Shown in pieces: positions 1 through 5,719 of a DNA stretch of 5,719 nucleotides (position 1 is its first letter; every line of letters begins with the position of its first letter). Source of the stretch: Vitreoscilla sp. (GTDB lineage Bacteria; Pseudomonadota; Gammaproteobacteria; Burkholderiales; Burkholderiaceae); NCBI GenBank assembly GCA_014378125.1, contig JACMOG010000650.1, positions 1-5,719 of the forward strand. Reading direction: 5' to 3'. A program made the translations under genes and the position numbers. A model generated the notes under the pieces. It did no database searches. It saw only the letters and a list, made by a program, of their open reading frames with translations, and was not told the origin of the DNA.

Positions 1-30
1 GTGGCGGCCGCGATGATGCCGTCGCCATGA
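1..30 (+). CDS. 3' end of an upstream gene (partial, product unknown)
   Basis: The first frame is open from base 1 and ends at a TGA at 28-30, giving a tail that reads VAAAMMPSP. This stop shares four bases (ATGA, 27-30) with the start of the SLBB export gene, the usual sign of translational coupling inside an operon. The next two gene junctions are similarly tight, so a real upstream gene ending here is plausible. Nine codons are too few to identify a product. The open frame could also be chance, because stop codons are rare in DNA this GC-rich. Confidence 0.4.
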   Translation: MAAAMMPSP

Positions 31-2708
31 ACGTCCCCCGACGCTCGACGCCGATTTCGGACCGCGCATCGCGTGTCCGCGGCATCAATGCCCTTGCACG
101 CGCGTTTGCGCTGACCGTGCTCTGCACCCTGGCATTCGCCACGGGTGCGCAGGGGCAACCCGCGCAGAGTGAAGAAGGGTTGCGGCTCGCGCCGTCGACC
201 GACCTGAGCTCGCGCGGCATGCAGGACTACATCTCGACCGGCGCCGCCCCGATCAGCATCCGTTCGCAGTCGCTGCCCGCACAGCAGTCGATCCGCATCG
301 ATGCCGGCCAGCGCGTCGAGATGCAGGGCGCGCCCGACGCGAGCATTCGGACGGGACCGGGCGTGGCGTCAGGGCAGCAGGGCGTCGCGGAAGACCCGGC
401 GAATAGCCGCTCGCGCACTGAGTTCCAGCAGCTGATCTACAAGACGCGTGGCAAGGACATCGAGCACTTCGGCCTAGCCATGTTCGGCCCGCCACCCACC
501 AGCTTTTCGCTCGTCGACCGCATAGCGCCGCCGGCCAACTACCCGATCGCGGCCGGCGACGAGATTCGGGTCCGGGCCTGGGGACAGGTCGACATGGACT
601 TCATGGCCACGGTGGAGCGCAATGGAGCGCTGTACATCCCCCTGATCGGTGCAGTGCAGGTTGCGGGGGTCCCCTTCTCGGAACTTCGTGCCCTGCTGCG
701 CAACCGGATCGCCCGGAACTACAAGAATTTCGAGCTGGACGTGACGCTCGGCGGCTTCCACGCCATGCAGGTCTACGTCACGGGGCGCGCCGCCAAGCCG
801 GGCGCCTACACCTTGAGCGGGCTAACCAGCCTCATCAACGCGGTGTTCGCCGTCGGCGGGCCGGGAGAGAGCGGCAGCCTGCGTCGTGTCGCCGTTCGCC
901 GTGCAAACGTGGTGATCGCGGAAGTGGACCTCTACGACTTCCTGCTGCGGGGCGACAAGTCCAAGGACGTTCGCCTCCAGTCCGGCGACGTGATCTATTT
1001 TCCGCCGGTGGCCGGCTATGCGGCCATCACGGGCAGCGTGCCGAACCCGGCGATCTTCGAGGTGCTGCCCAAGTCCACGCTGGCCGAACTCATCGACCTG
1101 GCCGGCGGCCTGTCGACGACGGCGGCGGCCGGCCGCGTCATCGTCGAGCGTATCGAGAACCGGCAGGCGCGAGTGGTGGCGGAGTTCAACACCGGTGCGG
1201 AGGGAGCCGCCCGCCAGATCCGTGACGGCGACGTCGTGCAAATCGATCCGATCTCGCCCCGCTTCGAGAACGAGGTGACGCTGCGCGGCCACGTGCCGCA
1301 AACGAATCGGCTGCCCTGGCGCGCAGGCATGCGCGTCACCGACCTGGTCCCCGACCAGATGGCCTTGCTGGCGCACCAGTACTGGCAGGTCCGCAATGAA
1401 AAGGCGCGCGGCTCGCACTGGTTGCTCGACCCGCCGGCACGCGGCGCGCGCATCGCGGGCAACCAGCCGCCTCCCCTCGCGGATCCCACGCGCCTGGCGC
1501 GCCCCGCGGCCGGGTCGCAGCGCGCAACCGAAGGCAACGGTAACTTCCCCGCACGCGACTCCGGGGACCGGTTGCGCGTGCAGCCCGTGCAGGGCCTTTC
1601 GCCCACCGCCAGGCCGCTCTCGGACAACGCGGACAACTTCAGCGGCGACGAGCCGTTTGGCCGCACGCCCAGCCCGAGCCCGCTTGCCAGCCTCACCCCG
1701 CGCCCCGACATGCTCGATGAACTGGACCGCGGCAATCAGGACGTCTACTGGGAATACGCGACCATCGAACGCTTCGACTCCGCGACGCTGAAGACCACGC
1801 TAATCCCCTTCGACCTGAGCAAGGCCATCGTGCAGAAGGACGCGGCGGAAAACAGGCTGCTGCAGCCCGGCGACGTGGTCACGGTGTTCTCGCAACGCGA
1901 CATCCGCGTGCCCGTCGATCGCCAGACGCAGTACGTTCGCATCGAAGGTGAAGTGGCGCGCCCCGGCATCTACCAGATCCGCTTCGCGCAGACGCTGGCG
2001 AGCGTGGTCGCGCAGGCCGGCGGCCTCACGCCCAATGCCTATGTTTTCGGCACGGAACTCGTGCGCGAGGAGACGCGCCAGTTGCAGCAGCAGGAACTGG
2101 ACAACCTCGTCGACCGCCTGGGCGAATCGCTGGAACGCAGTGCGGCGACGCGGCTGCGCGAGTCGCTCGACGGCGGCGGCGCCGGCCCCCCGGATGCAAG
2201 CGCTGCCCTGCTCGATGCGCAGCGGCGGCTGGTGCGCAAGCTGCGCCTCGTGCGTGCGAGCGGCCGCATCCTGCTGGACGGCGACGCGATCGGCGAGCCG
2301 GGCTCGGCACGCGTGGAGAAGCTGGACGTGGTGATGCAGGATGGTGACCGCGTCTACGTGCCCGCGAAACCTTCGACGGTGCTGGTAATGGGGTCCGTGA
2401 ACCGGCCCAACGCGATGATCTGGCGCCCGGGCCGCGCCGTGACGGACTACGTCGGACAGGCTGGTGGCGCCACGCGCGAGGCCGCACGTGACGTCCTCGT
2501 GGCGCGCGCGAACGGAAGCGTGCAGCGTGTCGGCGGCGGCTTCTTCGACGGGGGGACCGCCGTGCTGCCCGGCGAGTCGATCTTGGTGATGGAGAGCACC
2601 GACCACATCAGCAACCGCCGGCTGCTGCGCGACTGGACCCAGATCATCTACCAGGGTGCGCTGGGCGTGGCCGGCCTGCGGCTGCTGTCGGACGTGTTCA
2701 GCAAGTAG
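27..2708 (+). CDS. Large SLBB-domain polysaccharide export protein (Wza/OtnA type)
   Basis: This 893-residue protein is predicted to form the periplasmic and outer-membrane exit channel for an exopolysaccharide or capsule. Residues 1-43 look like a signal peptide with a long basic start, a hydrophobic core at about 26-40 and an AQG cleavage site. Cys33 is not in a lipobox, so it is probably not a lipoprotein, unlike E. coli Wza. A polysaccharide-export domain begins near NYPIAAGDEIRVRAWG (171-186). SLBB units follow at about 247-325, 331-412, 416-440 (interrupted), 636-680 and 784-850. They share the pattern V-x-G-x-V-x(2)-P and, in all but the interrupted one, a later AGG or VGG. A proline-rich insert (458-571) splits the third unit before YWEYATIERF and LQPGDVVTVFSQ (612-623). 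A charged, probably helical stretch lies at 680-713. The C-terminal DWTQIIYQGALGVAGLRLL could be the outer-membrane helix; this is inferred from Wza. At more than twice Wza's length it fits the larger OtnA/WbfF-like forms. ATG 27 is the only start that keeps the whole signal peptide; no clear ribosome binding site precedes it. Confidence 0.93.
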   Translation: MNVPRRSTPISDRASRVRGINALARAFALTVLCTLAFATGAQGQPAQSEEGLRLAPSTDLSSRGMQDYISTGAAPISIRSQSLPAQQSIRIDAGQRVEMQGAPDASIRTGPGVASGQQGVAEDPANSRSRTEFQQLIYKTRGKDIEHFGLAMFGPPPTSFSLVDRIAPPANYPIAAGDEIRVRAWGQVDMDFMATVERNGALYIPLIGAVQVAGVPFSELRALLRNRIARNYKNFELDVTLGGFHAMQVYVTGRAAKPGAYTLSGLTSLINAVFAVGGPGESGSLRRVAVRRANVVIAEVDLYDFLLRGDKSKDVRLQSGDVIYFPPVAGYAAITGSVPNPAIFEVLPKSTLAELIDLAGGLSTTAAAGRVIVERIENRQARVVAEFNTGAEGAARQIRDGDVVQIDPISPRFENEVTLRGHVPQTNRLPWRAGMRVTDLVPDQMALLAHQYWQVRNEKARGSHWLLDPPARGARIAGNQPPPLADPTRLARPAAGSQRATEGNGNFPARDSGDRLRVQPVQGLSPTARPLSDNADNFSGDEPFGRTPSPSPLASLTPRPDMLDELDRGNQDVYWEYATIERFDSATLKTTLIPFDLSKAIVQKDAAENRLLQPGDVVTVFSQRDIRVPVDRQTQYVRIEGEVARPGIYQIRFAQTLASVVAQAGGLTPNAYVFGTELVREETRQLQQQELDNLVDRLGESLERSAATRLRESLDGGGAGPPDASAALLDAQRRLVRKLRLVRASGRILLDGDAIGEPGSARVEKLDVVMQDGDRVYVPAKPSTVLVMGSVNRPNAMIWRPGRAVTDYVGQAGGATREAARDVLVARANGSVQRVGGGFFDGGTAVLPGESILVMESTDHISNRRLLRDWTQIIYQGALGVAGLRLLSDVFSK

Positions 2709-2715
2709 CGCTGGC

Positions 2716-3828
2716 ATGGCCCTGCCGCCGTCCTCGCTCCCTCCGGTCGCGGCGCTGCGCCGCCGCGCGCTGCTCGCAGCAGTGCTGCTGGCTTTGCTTG
2801 CCGCCATCGCCGCGTATGCGGCCAGCCTGCTGCTGCCCGACGAGTTCCAGGGGACGGCGCGGGTACTGCCGCCGGCGCTGTACAGCGCTCCGCCGCGCGT
2901 CGCGATCTTCACCAACGAGGTCGGCATGGAGCGCATGGCCGATCAACTCAACGTGCGCTACCAGGGCGACCTGGCGATGAGCGTGCTCAAGAGCGGCCCC
3001 CTGCTGGACGCGGTGGTCGCTGCCGAGAAGCTTGCTGCCCACTACGGCACGGCGAACCCGCGCGCGGCGCGCGACCGCCTGCTCGAGGAAACCCGCATCT
3101 CCACCGGACGCGACGGCGTGCTCGCGATCCAGGTGACCGACCGCGACAGCGGCAAGGCGGCCGGGATCGCTAACGCGTACATAGGGGCGCTTGAAAGTTA
3201 CGTGGTCGATCTCACCAACCGGACGGCGCGGACGCGGGCGGATGCGATCAGCCTGCAGATGACGCTGGCGCAACAGCGCCTGAAGGCGAGCGACGCCGCC
3301 TTCGCCCAGGTGCAGCGGCGCACGGGGATCGTGCGCCAGCCATCGGAAACCACGGCGTCGAGCTCGAACCTTGGCGACCTGCGGCAGCGGCTCGCGATCC
3401 GCGAAGCGCAGCTGCAGGCGATGGGAATCTATTCCACGAGCACCAATCCGGCTTACGCGCGCGTGCAGGCGGAGGCCACCGCCCTGCGGGCGCAGATCAC
3501 GGCGATCGTCGGCGGCGACGCGCCCGGCAACGGCAGCGGCAGCGAGGACGACGCGTCGTACCAGCGCGCGCTGCGCGAGGTGCGGTCGAACGAGGAGGCG
3601 GTCGACGGCCTTCGCAAGCAGCTGGTGCAGGCCGAATTCGAATCCGTGAGCAAGCTCGCGGGGCTGCAGGTGATCGAACGCGCGGTGCCCAGCGATGTGC
3701 GCAGCGCCCCGCGTCGCACGCTGATTGCCGGCACCGCGGGGCTGGTCGCCCTGTTCGCGGTGCTGGTGTGGTTCCTGTGGCGACTGCGTCCCTATCGCCA
3801 GCTCCCGCCGCCAGCGGGCCCCTCGTGA
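2716..3828 (+). CDS. Chain-length determinant / polysaccharide co-polymerase (Wzz/GNVR family)
   Basis: This 370-residue inner-membrane protein is predicted to control polymer length with a Wzy polymerase and to dock to the SLBB exporter across the periplasm. It has the family's two-helix layout: membrane segment 1 at about 18-40, a periplasmic region rich in predicted coiled coil, and membrane segment 2 at about 335-356. Family-like stretches are GVLAIQVTDRDSGKAAGIAN (ending at 153), NPAYARVQAEATALRAQI (from 244) and LQVIERAVPSDVRSAPRR (317-334), which matches the proline-rich motif before the second membrane helix. A Gly/Ser-rich loop at about 265-277 separates two helical stretches. The cytoplasmic tail is only about 14 residues, with no Walker motifs and no tyrosine cluster, so there is no fused autokinase. 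ATG 2716 was chosen because it lies 7 bases after the exporter stop. An in-frame ATG at 2656 would add 20 Cys/Trp/Arg-rich residues from inside the exporter gene. No strong ribosome binding site is seen, so coupling to the exporter is likely. Confidence 0.9.
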   Translation: MALPPSSLPPVAALRRRALLAAVLLALLAAIAAYAASLLLPDEFQGTARVLPPALYSAPPRVAIFTNEVGMERMADQLNVRYQGDLAMSVLKSGPLLDAVVAAEKLAAHYGTANPRAARDRLLEETRISTGRDGVLAIQVTDRDSGKAAGIANAYIGALESYVVDLTNRTARTRADAISLQMTLAQQRLKASDAAFAQVQRRTGIVRQPSETTASSSNLGDLRQRLAIREAQLQAMGIYSTSTNPAYARVQAEATALRAQITAIVGGDAPGNGSGSEDDASYQRALREVRSNEEAVDGLRKQLVQAEFESVSKLAGLQVIERAVPSDVRSAPRRTLIAGTAGLVALFAVLVWFLWRLRPYRQLPPPAGPS

Positions 3829-5384
3829 GCCCTCCGCGCGGCGCCGGCGCGCGGCCGGATTCGCTGATCGGCGGGCTGGCCGCCAACTATGCAGGCAAGG
3901 CGTTCAACGCGCTCCTGAGCCTCGCCACGCTTCCCATCCTGTACCGGCAGCTGGGAAGCGAGGCGTTCGGGCTCTTCGGCGTGTTCTTTTCGTTCCAGGT
4001 GCTGCTGTCGGTTTTCGATTTCGGGGTGGGAGCGGCGATGCAGCGTGACCTCGCCGCCTGGCAGTCCGCCCCCCTCGACGCCGAGGTGCGGCACGTGCTG
4101 CCCACCTTGCGCTGGATCGAAGGTGTCCTGGCCGCGATCGGCCTCGCCGCGATCGCTCTCGGATGGCTAGGCTCCCATTGGATCGCAACCGGCTGGCTAC
4201 ACGTGCAGGGCCTCGAACTGGACCTGGTGGCGCGGGCCATCGGCTGGATGGCCGTCGCCGCGGCGCTGCAGTTCGTCGGCAGCTTCCAGGTGGGCTGCCT
4301 GAATGGCCTGCGCCGGCACCGGCAGGCCAGCGCGCTGCAGGCGGGGACCTGGGCGCTGCGCTTCGCGCTGGTGCTGCTCTGCGCGCGTGTCGGCAGCGCA
4401 CCGGCAGGCTCGGTGCCGCAGGCGATCGTGCCCGTGCTGCAGGCCTGGGCCTTCGCCAACGCGGTGCAACTCGTCGGCGCGGGCCTCCTGCTGCGGCACG
4501 GCCTGCCCGCACCCGGGGCTGCGCCGCACCGCGTGGGCGAAGCGGTGCGCTACGGTCTGCCGCTGGTGGCGGCGACCACGCTCATCATGCTGTTCAACCA
4601 GGCGGACAAGCTCGCCGCGAGCAAGCTGCTTCCGCTCGAAACCGTGGGGCGCTACACCATCGTCTGGAGCATTGCGGAAGTGATGTACCTGATGTACCAG
4701 CCGATCTACACGAGCTTCCTGCCCGTGTTCTGCTCGCGGCGCGCCACGGCGGCGCGAGCCGGTGACGCGGCCGGCCTGTGGCAAAGCGCCGACCTCGCCT
4801 GGCGGGTGATGACGCTGGTGGTGCTGCCAGTGGCGGCCATGCTCCTGGCGGTGCCGGGCCTCGTGATTCACGCCTGGACAGGCGATGCGGAGCTTGCGGT
4901 CGAAGGCGGCGCCGTGCTGCGCTGGGTGATCGTGGGTGCCACCGTGAACGCATTCCTCGTCATCCCGTTCGCCTTGCAGCAGGCCGGGGGTGACGTGCTT
5001 CCGTGGACATGGCGCATCGCGGCTGCGCTCCCGCTCTATCTGCCGCTGGCCCTCGCCTCGGTCCATGCGTACGGCATCGTCGGGGGCGCGGCATGTTGGT
5101 GCCTGGGCAGCGTGGCGCTGGCGCTGTGGCTGGCCCAGGCCACCGGGAAGTGCGTGCCGGCGCGCCCGCAATCGGCCCCCTTGCTCGCGCATCTCGCGCC
5201 GCTCAGCAAGCCGACATTTCTGGCCTGCGCTGCGGTGGGAGCTTTCTCGGCTTTCCTCCCGCCAACGCAGGATCGCTGGGTGGCCGGCCTGCTTTCCATC
5301 GCCGTGCTGGCTGCCTGCGGCGCTGCGGCCGTGGGCAGCCAGCGCGCCTTCGTGGCTGGCGCCGTGTCGCGGTGGCGAAGATGA
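3825..5384 (+). CDS. Polysaccharide flippase (Wzx type, MOP superfamily)
   Basis: This protein of about 519 residues is predicted to flip undecaprenyl-linked repeat units across the inner membrane for Wzy-dependent polymerisation. Hydrophobic segments suggest 12-14 membrane helices, at about 14-40, 48-69, 97-117, 136-158, 173-191, 201-225, 241-260, 275-297, 325-350, 365-388, 396-415, 416-437, 464-484 and 490-510. The length and layout fit the family. The best signature is QADKLAASKLLPLETVGRYT (259-278), matching the family pattern of an Asp-Lys start to a loop, a Leu-rich stretch and Gly-x-Tyr before the next helix. The N-terminal NYAGKAFNALLSLATLPILY and GLFGVF segments are also typical. The GTG at 3825 is preferred because it overlaps the previous stop in a GTGA and leaves a normal short N-terminus. 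An in-frame ATG at 3768 would add 19 Ala/Pro-rich residues and overlap the previous gene by 61 bases. Neither start has a convincing ribosome binding site. MATE transport of another lipid-linked glycan is the main alternative, but the neighbours favour Wzx. Confidence 0.9.
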   Translation: MSPPRGAGARPDSLIGGLAANYAGKAFNALLSLATLPILYRQLGSEAFGLFGVFFSFQVLLSVFDFGVGAAMQRDLAAWQSAPLDAEVRHVLPTLRWIEGVLAAIGLAAIALGWLGSHWIATGWLHVQGLELDLVARAIGWMAVAAALQFVGSFQVGCLNGLRRHRQASALQAGTWALRFALVLLCARVGSAPAGSVPQAIVPVLQAWAFANAVQLVGAGLLLRHGLPAPGAAPHRVGEAVRYGLPLVAATTLIMLFNQADKLAASKLLPLETVGRYTIVWSIAEVMYLMYQPIYTSFLPVFCSRRATAARAGDAAGLWQSADLAWRVMTLVVLPVAAMLLAVPGLVIHAWTGDAELAVEGGAVLRWVIVGATVNAFLVIPFALQQAGGDVLPWTWRIAAALPLYLPLALASVHAYGIVGGAACWCLGSVALALWLAQATGKCVPARPQSAPLLAHLAPLSKPTFLACAAVGAFSAFLPPTQDRWVAGLLSIAVLAACGAAAVGSQRAFVAGAVSRWRR

Positions 5385-5473
5385 GAATTTCCGCGCTCCA
5401 GCACGTCTGTCGGCGCGCAACCCCGCCGGGCGCCTGCCGGAACCCTTCACCCGTGAGGAAGTCAATCCTGTGA
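5381..5473 (+). CDS. Possible 30-codon mini-ORF overlapping the flippase stop
   Basis: An ATG at 5381 overlaps the flippase stop (ATGA, 5381-5384) and opens a 30-codon frame ending at a TGA at 5471-5473. The product would be short and basic (MRISALQHVCRRATPPG at its start) with two cysteines, no membrane segment and no recognised family. Its only support is the 4-base overlap at both ends. Such overlaps arise easily by chance in GC-rich DNA, so it is listed as a candidate only. It may be a coupling frame rather than a functional protein. Confidence 0.2.
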   Translation: MRISALQHVCRRATPPGACRNPSPVRKSIL

Positions 5474-5549
5474 ACGAGATCGAGCCTCCGAGGGAAGCGG
5501 TTGTCGCTGTTCGTCAGTACCGGTTGCGAACCTGCGCACGGGCGGCGCG
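5385..5549 (+). other. Loose 165-base interval between flippase and glycosyltransferase genes
   Basis: This is the only gap in an otherwise packed operon. It contains two tiny open frames (5381-5473 and 5470-5553), a good ribosome binding site at 5455-5461, a weak inverted repeat GGCGC/GCGCC (5412-5416 and 5430-5434) and a small palindrome GGTTGCGAACC (5522-5532). No run of T follows either repeat, so no terminator is called, and no convincing -35/-10 pair is visible. It may be a coupling leader, the remains of a small lost gene, or plain spacer. Confidence 0.5.
5455..5461 (+). promoter_or_regulatory. Strong Shine-Dalgarno-like site GAGGAAG
   Basis: GAGGAAG ends 8 bases before a GTG at 5470. 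It is the clearest ribosome-binding-like sequence at any gene junction in the window. It points at the second mini-ORF rather than directly at the glycosyltransferase start 80 bases further on. Confidence 0.5.
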
Positions 5550-5553
5550 GTGA
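5470..5553 (+). CDS. Possible 27-codon leader mini-ORF before the glycosyltransferase
   Basis: A GTG at 5470, well spaced from GAGGAAG at 5455-5461, opens a 27-codon frame that ends at a TGA at 5551-5553. Its start overlaps the stop of the preceding mini-ORF (GTGA 5470-5473), and its stop overlaps the glycosyltransferase start (GTGA 5550-5553). The predicted peptide begins VNEIEPPREAVVAV, is Arg-rich at its end, has no membrane segment and matches no family I know. It is more likely to deliver ribosomes to the next gene than to act as a protein. Chance is a real alternative. Confidence 0.28.
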   Translation: MNEIEPPREAVVAVRQYRLRTCARAAR

Positions 5554-5719
5554 ATGTCTGGATCGTCACGTCCGGCGAGCCGCTCCCGCTCGACGCTGGC
5601 GGCGCGAGGCTCCTGCGCCATGGCATCGTGGCGGCGATGCTCGCGGAGCAAGGCCTGCGGCCGACCTGGTGGACCTCGAACTTCGACCATACCGCCAAGC
5701 GCCAGCGCCGCGCGCCACA
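5550..5719 (+). CDS. Family 4 glycosyltransferase, WbuB-like (5' part, truncated by window end)
   Basis: The last frame starts at GTG 5550 and stays open for 56 complete codons to the window edge. The N-terminus reads (M)NVWIVTSGEPLPLD, then ARLLRHGIVAAMLAEQG, then TWWTSNFDHTAKRQRR. The GEPLP loop after the first strand, the ARLLR helix and WWTSNFDH followed by a basic KRQR are characteristic of the N-terminal domain of WbuB-type GT-B enzymes. These add a sugar to a lipid-linked repeat unit on the cytoplasmic face of the membrane. The donor-binding C-terminal domain lies outside the window, so the sugar cannot be assigned. GTG 5550 is the first usable start after an in-frame stop at 5454-5456, and an exact family-like N-terminus follows it. 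Its own ribosome binding site is weak, and it overlaps the stop of a mini-ORF. Placement directly after the flippase fits an exopolysaccharide or capsule operon. Confidence 0.82.
   Translation, partial: MNVWIVTSGEPLPLDAGGARLLRHGIVAAMLAEQGLRPTWWTSNFDHTAKRQRRAP

Noticed and set aside
114..125. Cys33 of the exporter as a lipoprotein attachment site
   Set aside because: The residues before it read TVLC. A lipobox needs a small residue just before Cys, and the hydrophobic core continues past it to an AQG cleavage site.
822..1735. Minus-strand open frames of 198 and 239 codons opposite the exporter
   Set aside because: Both lie antisense to SLBB-coding sequence, and their compositions are biased to Arg, Ser, Gly and Ala without motifs.
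1800..2936. Minus-strand open frame of 378 codons opposite the exporter and co-polymerase genes
   Set aside because: It spans the junction of two well-supported + strand genes and has no family features. It is a compositional shadow.
5412..5434. Inverted repeat GGCGC...GCGCC as a possible terminator
   Set aside because: The stem is only 5 bp with a 13-base loop and no T-run follows. Short GC repeats like this are expected by chance in this composition.
4197..5465. Minus-strand open frame of 422 codons opposite the flippase gene
   Set aside because: It reads as an Arg/His/Gln-rich low-complexity protein with no recognisable domain and lies antisense to a clear multi-helix flippase. Long antisense frames are expected in GC-rich coding DNA.
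5522..5532. Palindrome GGTTGCGAACC as an operator or hairpin
   Set aside because: It is a 4-bp stem with a 3-base loop, single copy and without nearby promoter elements, so it is too weak to call.

Overview
The window is strongly GC-rich coding DNA, roughly two thirds G+C by eye and GC-heavy at third codon positions. All recognisable genes lie on the + strand and are packed almost end to end. The codon style and the protein flavour suggest a proteobacterium, most likely a betaproteobacterium of the Burkholderiales type. A high-GC gammaproteobacterium such as a Lysobacter or Xanthomonas relative cannot be excluded. There is no rRNA, tRNA, CRISPR array, insertion sequence or integrase.

Layout: positions 1-30 hold what is probably the last nine codons of an upstream gene, whose stop overlaps the next start (ATGA). 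Positions 27-2708 encode a large SLBB-repeat polysaccharide export protein of the Wza/OtnA type. Positions 2716-3828 encode a Wzz/GNVR-type inner-membrane chain-length determinant (polysaccharide co-polymerase) without a kinase domain. Positions 3825-5384 encode a polytopic Wzx-type polysaccharide flippase, best started at a GTG that overlaps the previous stop. Positions 5385-5549 are the only loose stretch. They hold two tiny open frames linked to each other and to both flanking genes by 4-base start/stop overlaps. From 5550 a GTG-started family 4 glycosyltransferase of the WbuB type begins and runs off the window end.

Together these are the assembly and export part of a Wzx/Wzy-type exopolysaccharide or capsule locus. 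The glycosyltransferase helps build the lipid-linked repeat unit, the flippase moves it across the inner membrane, the chain-length determinant sets polymer length with a polymerase not seen here, and the SLBB protein forms the exit through periplasm and outer membrane. The tight spacing indicates one operon whose promoter lies upstream of the window.

Nothing here amounts to a clearly new biological system. The parts most worth a second look are the mini-ORF relay before the glycosyltransferase and the roughly 114-residue proline-rich insert in the SLBB protein.
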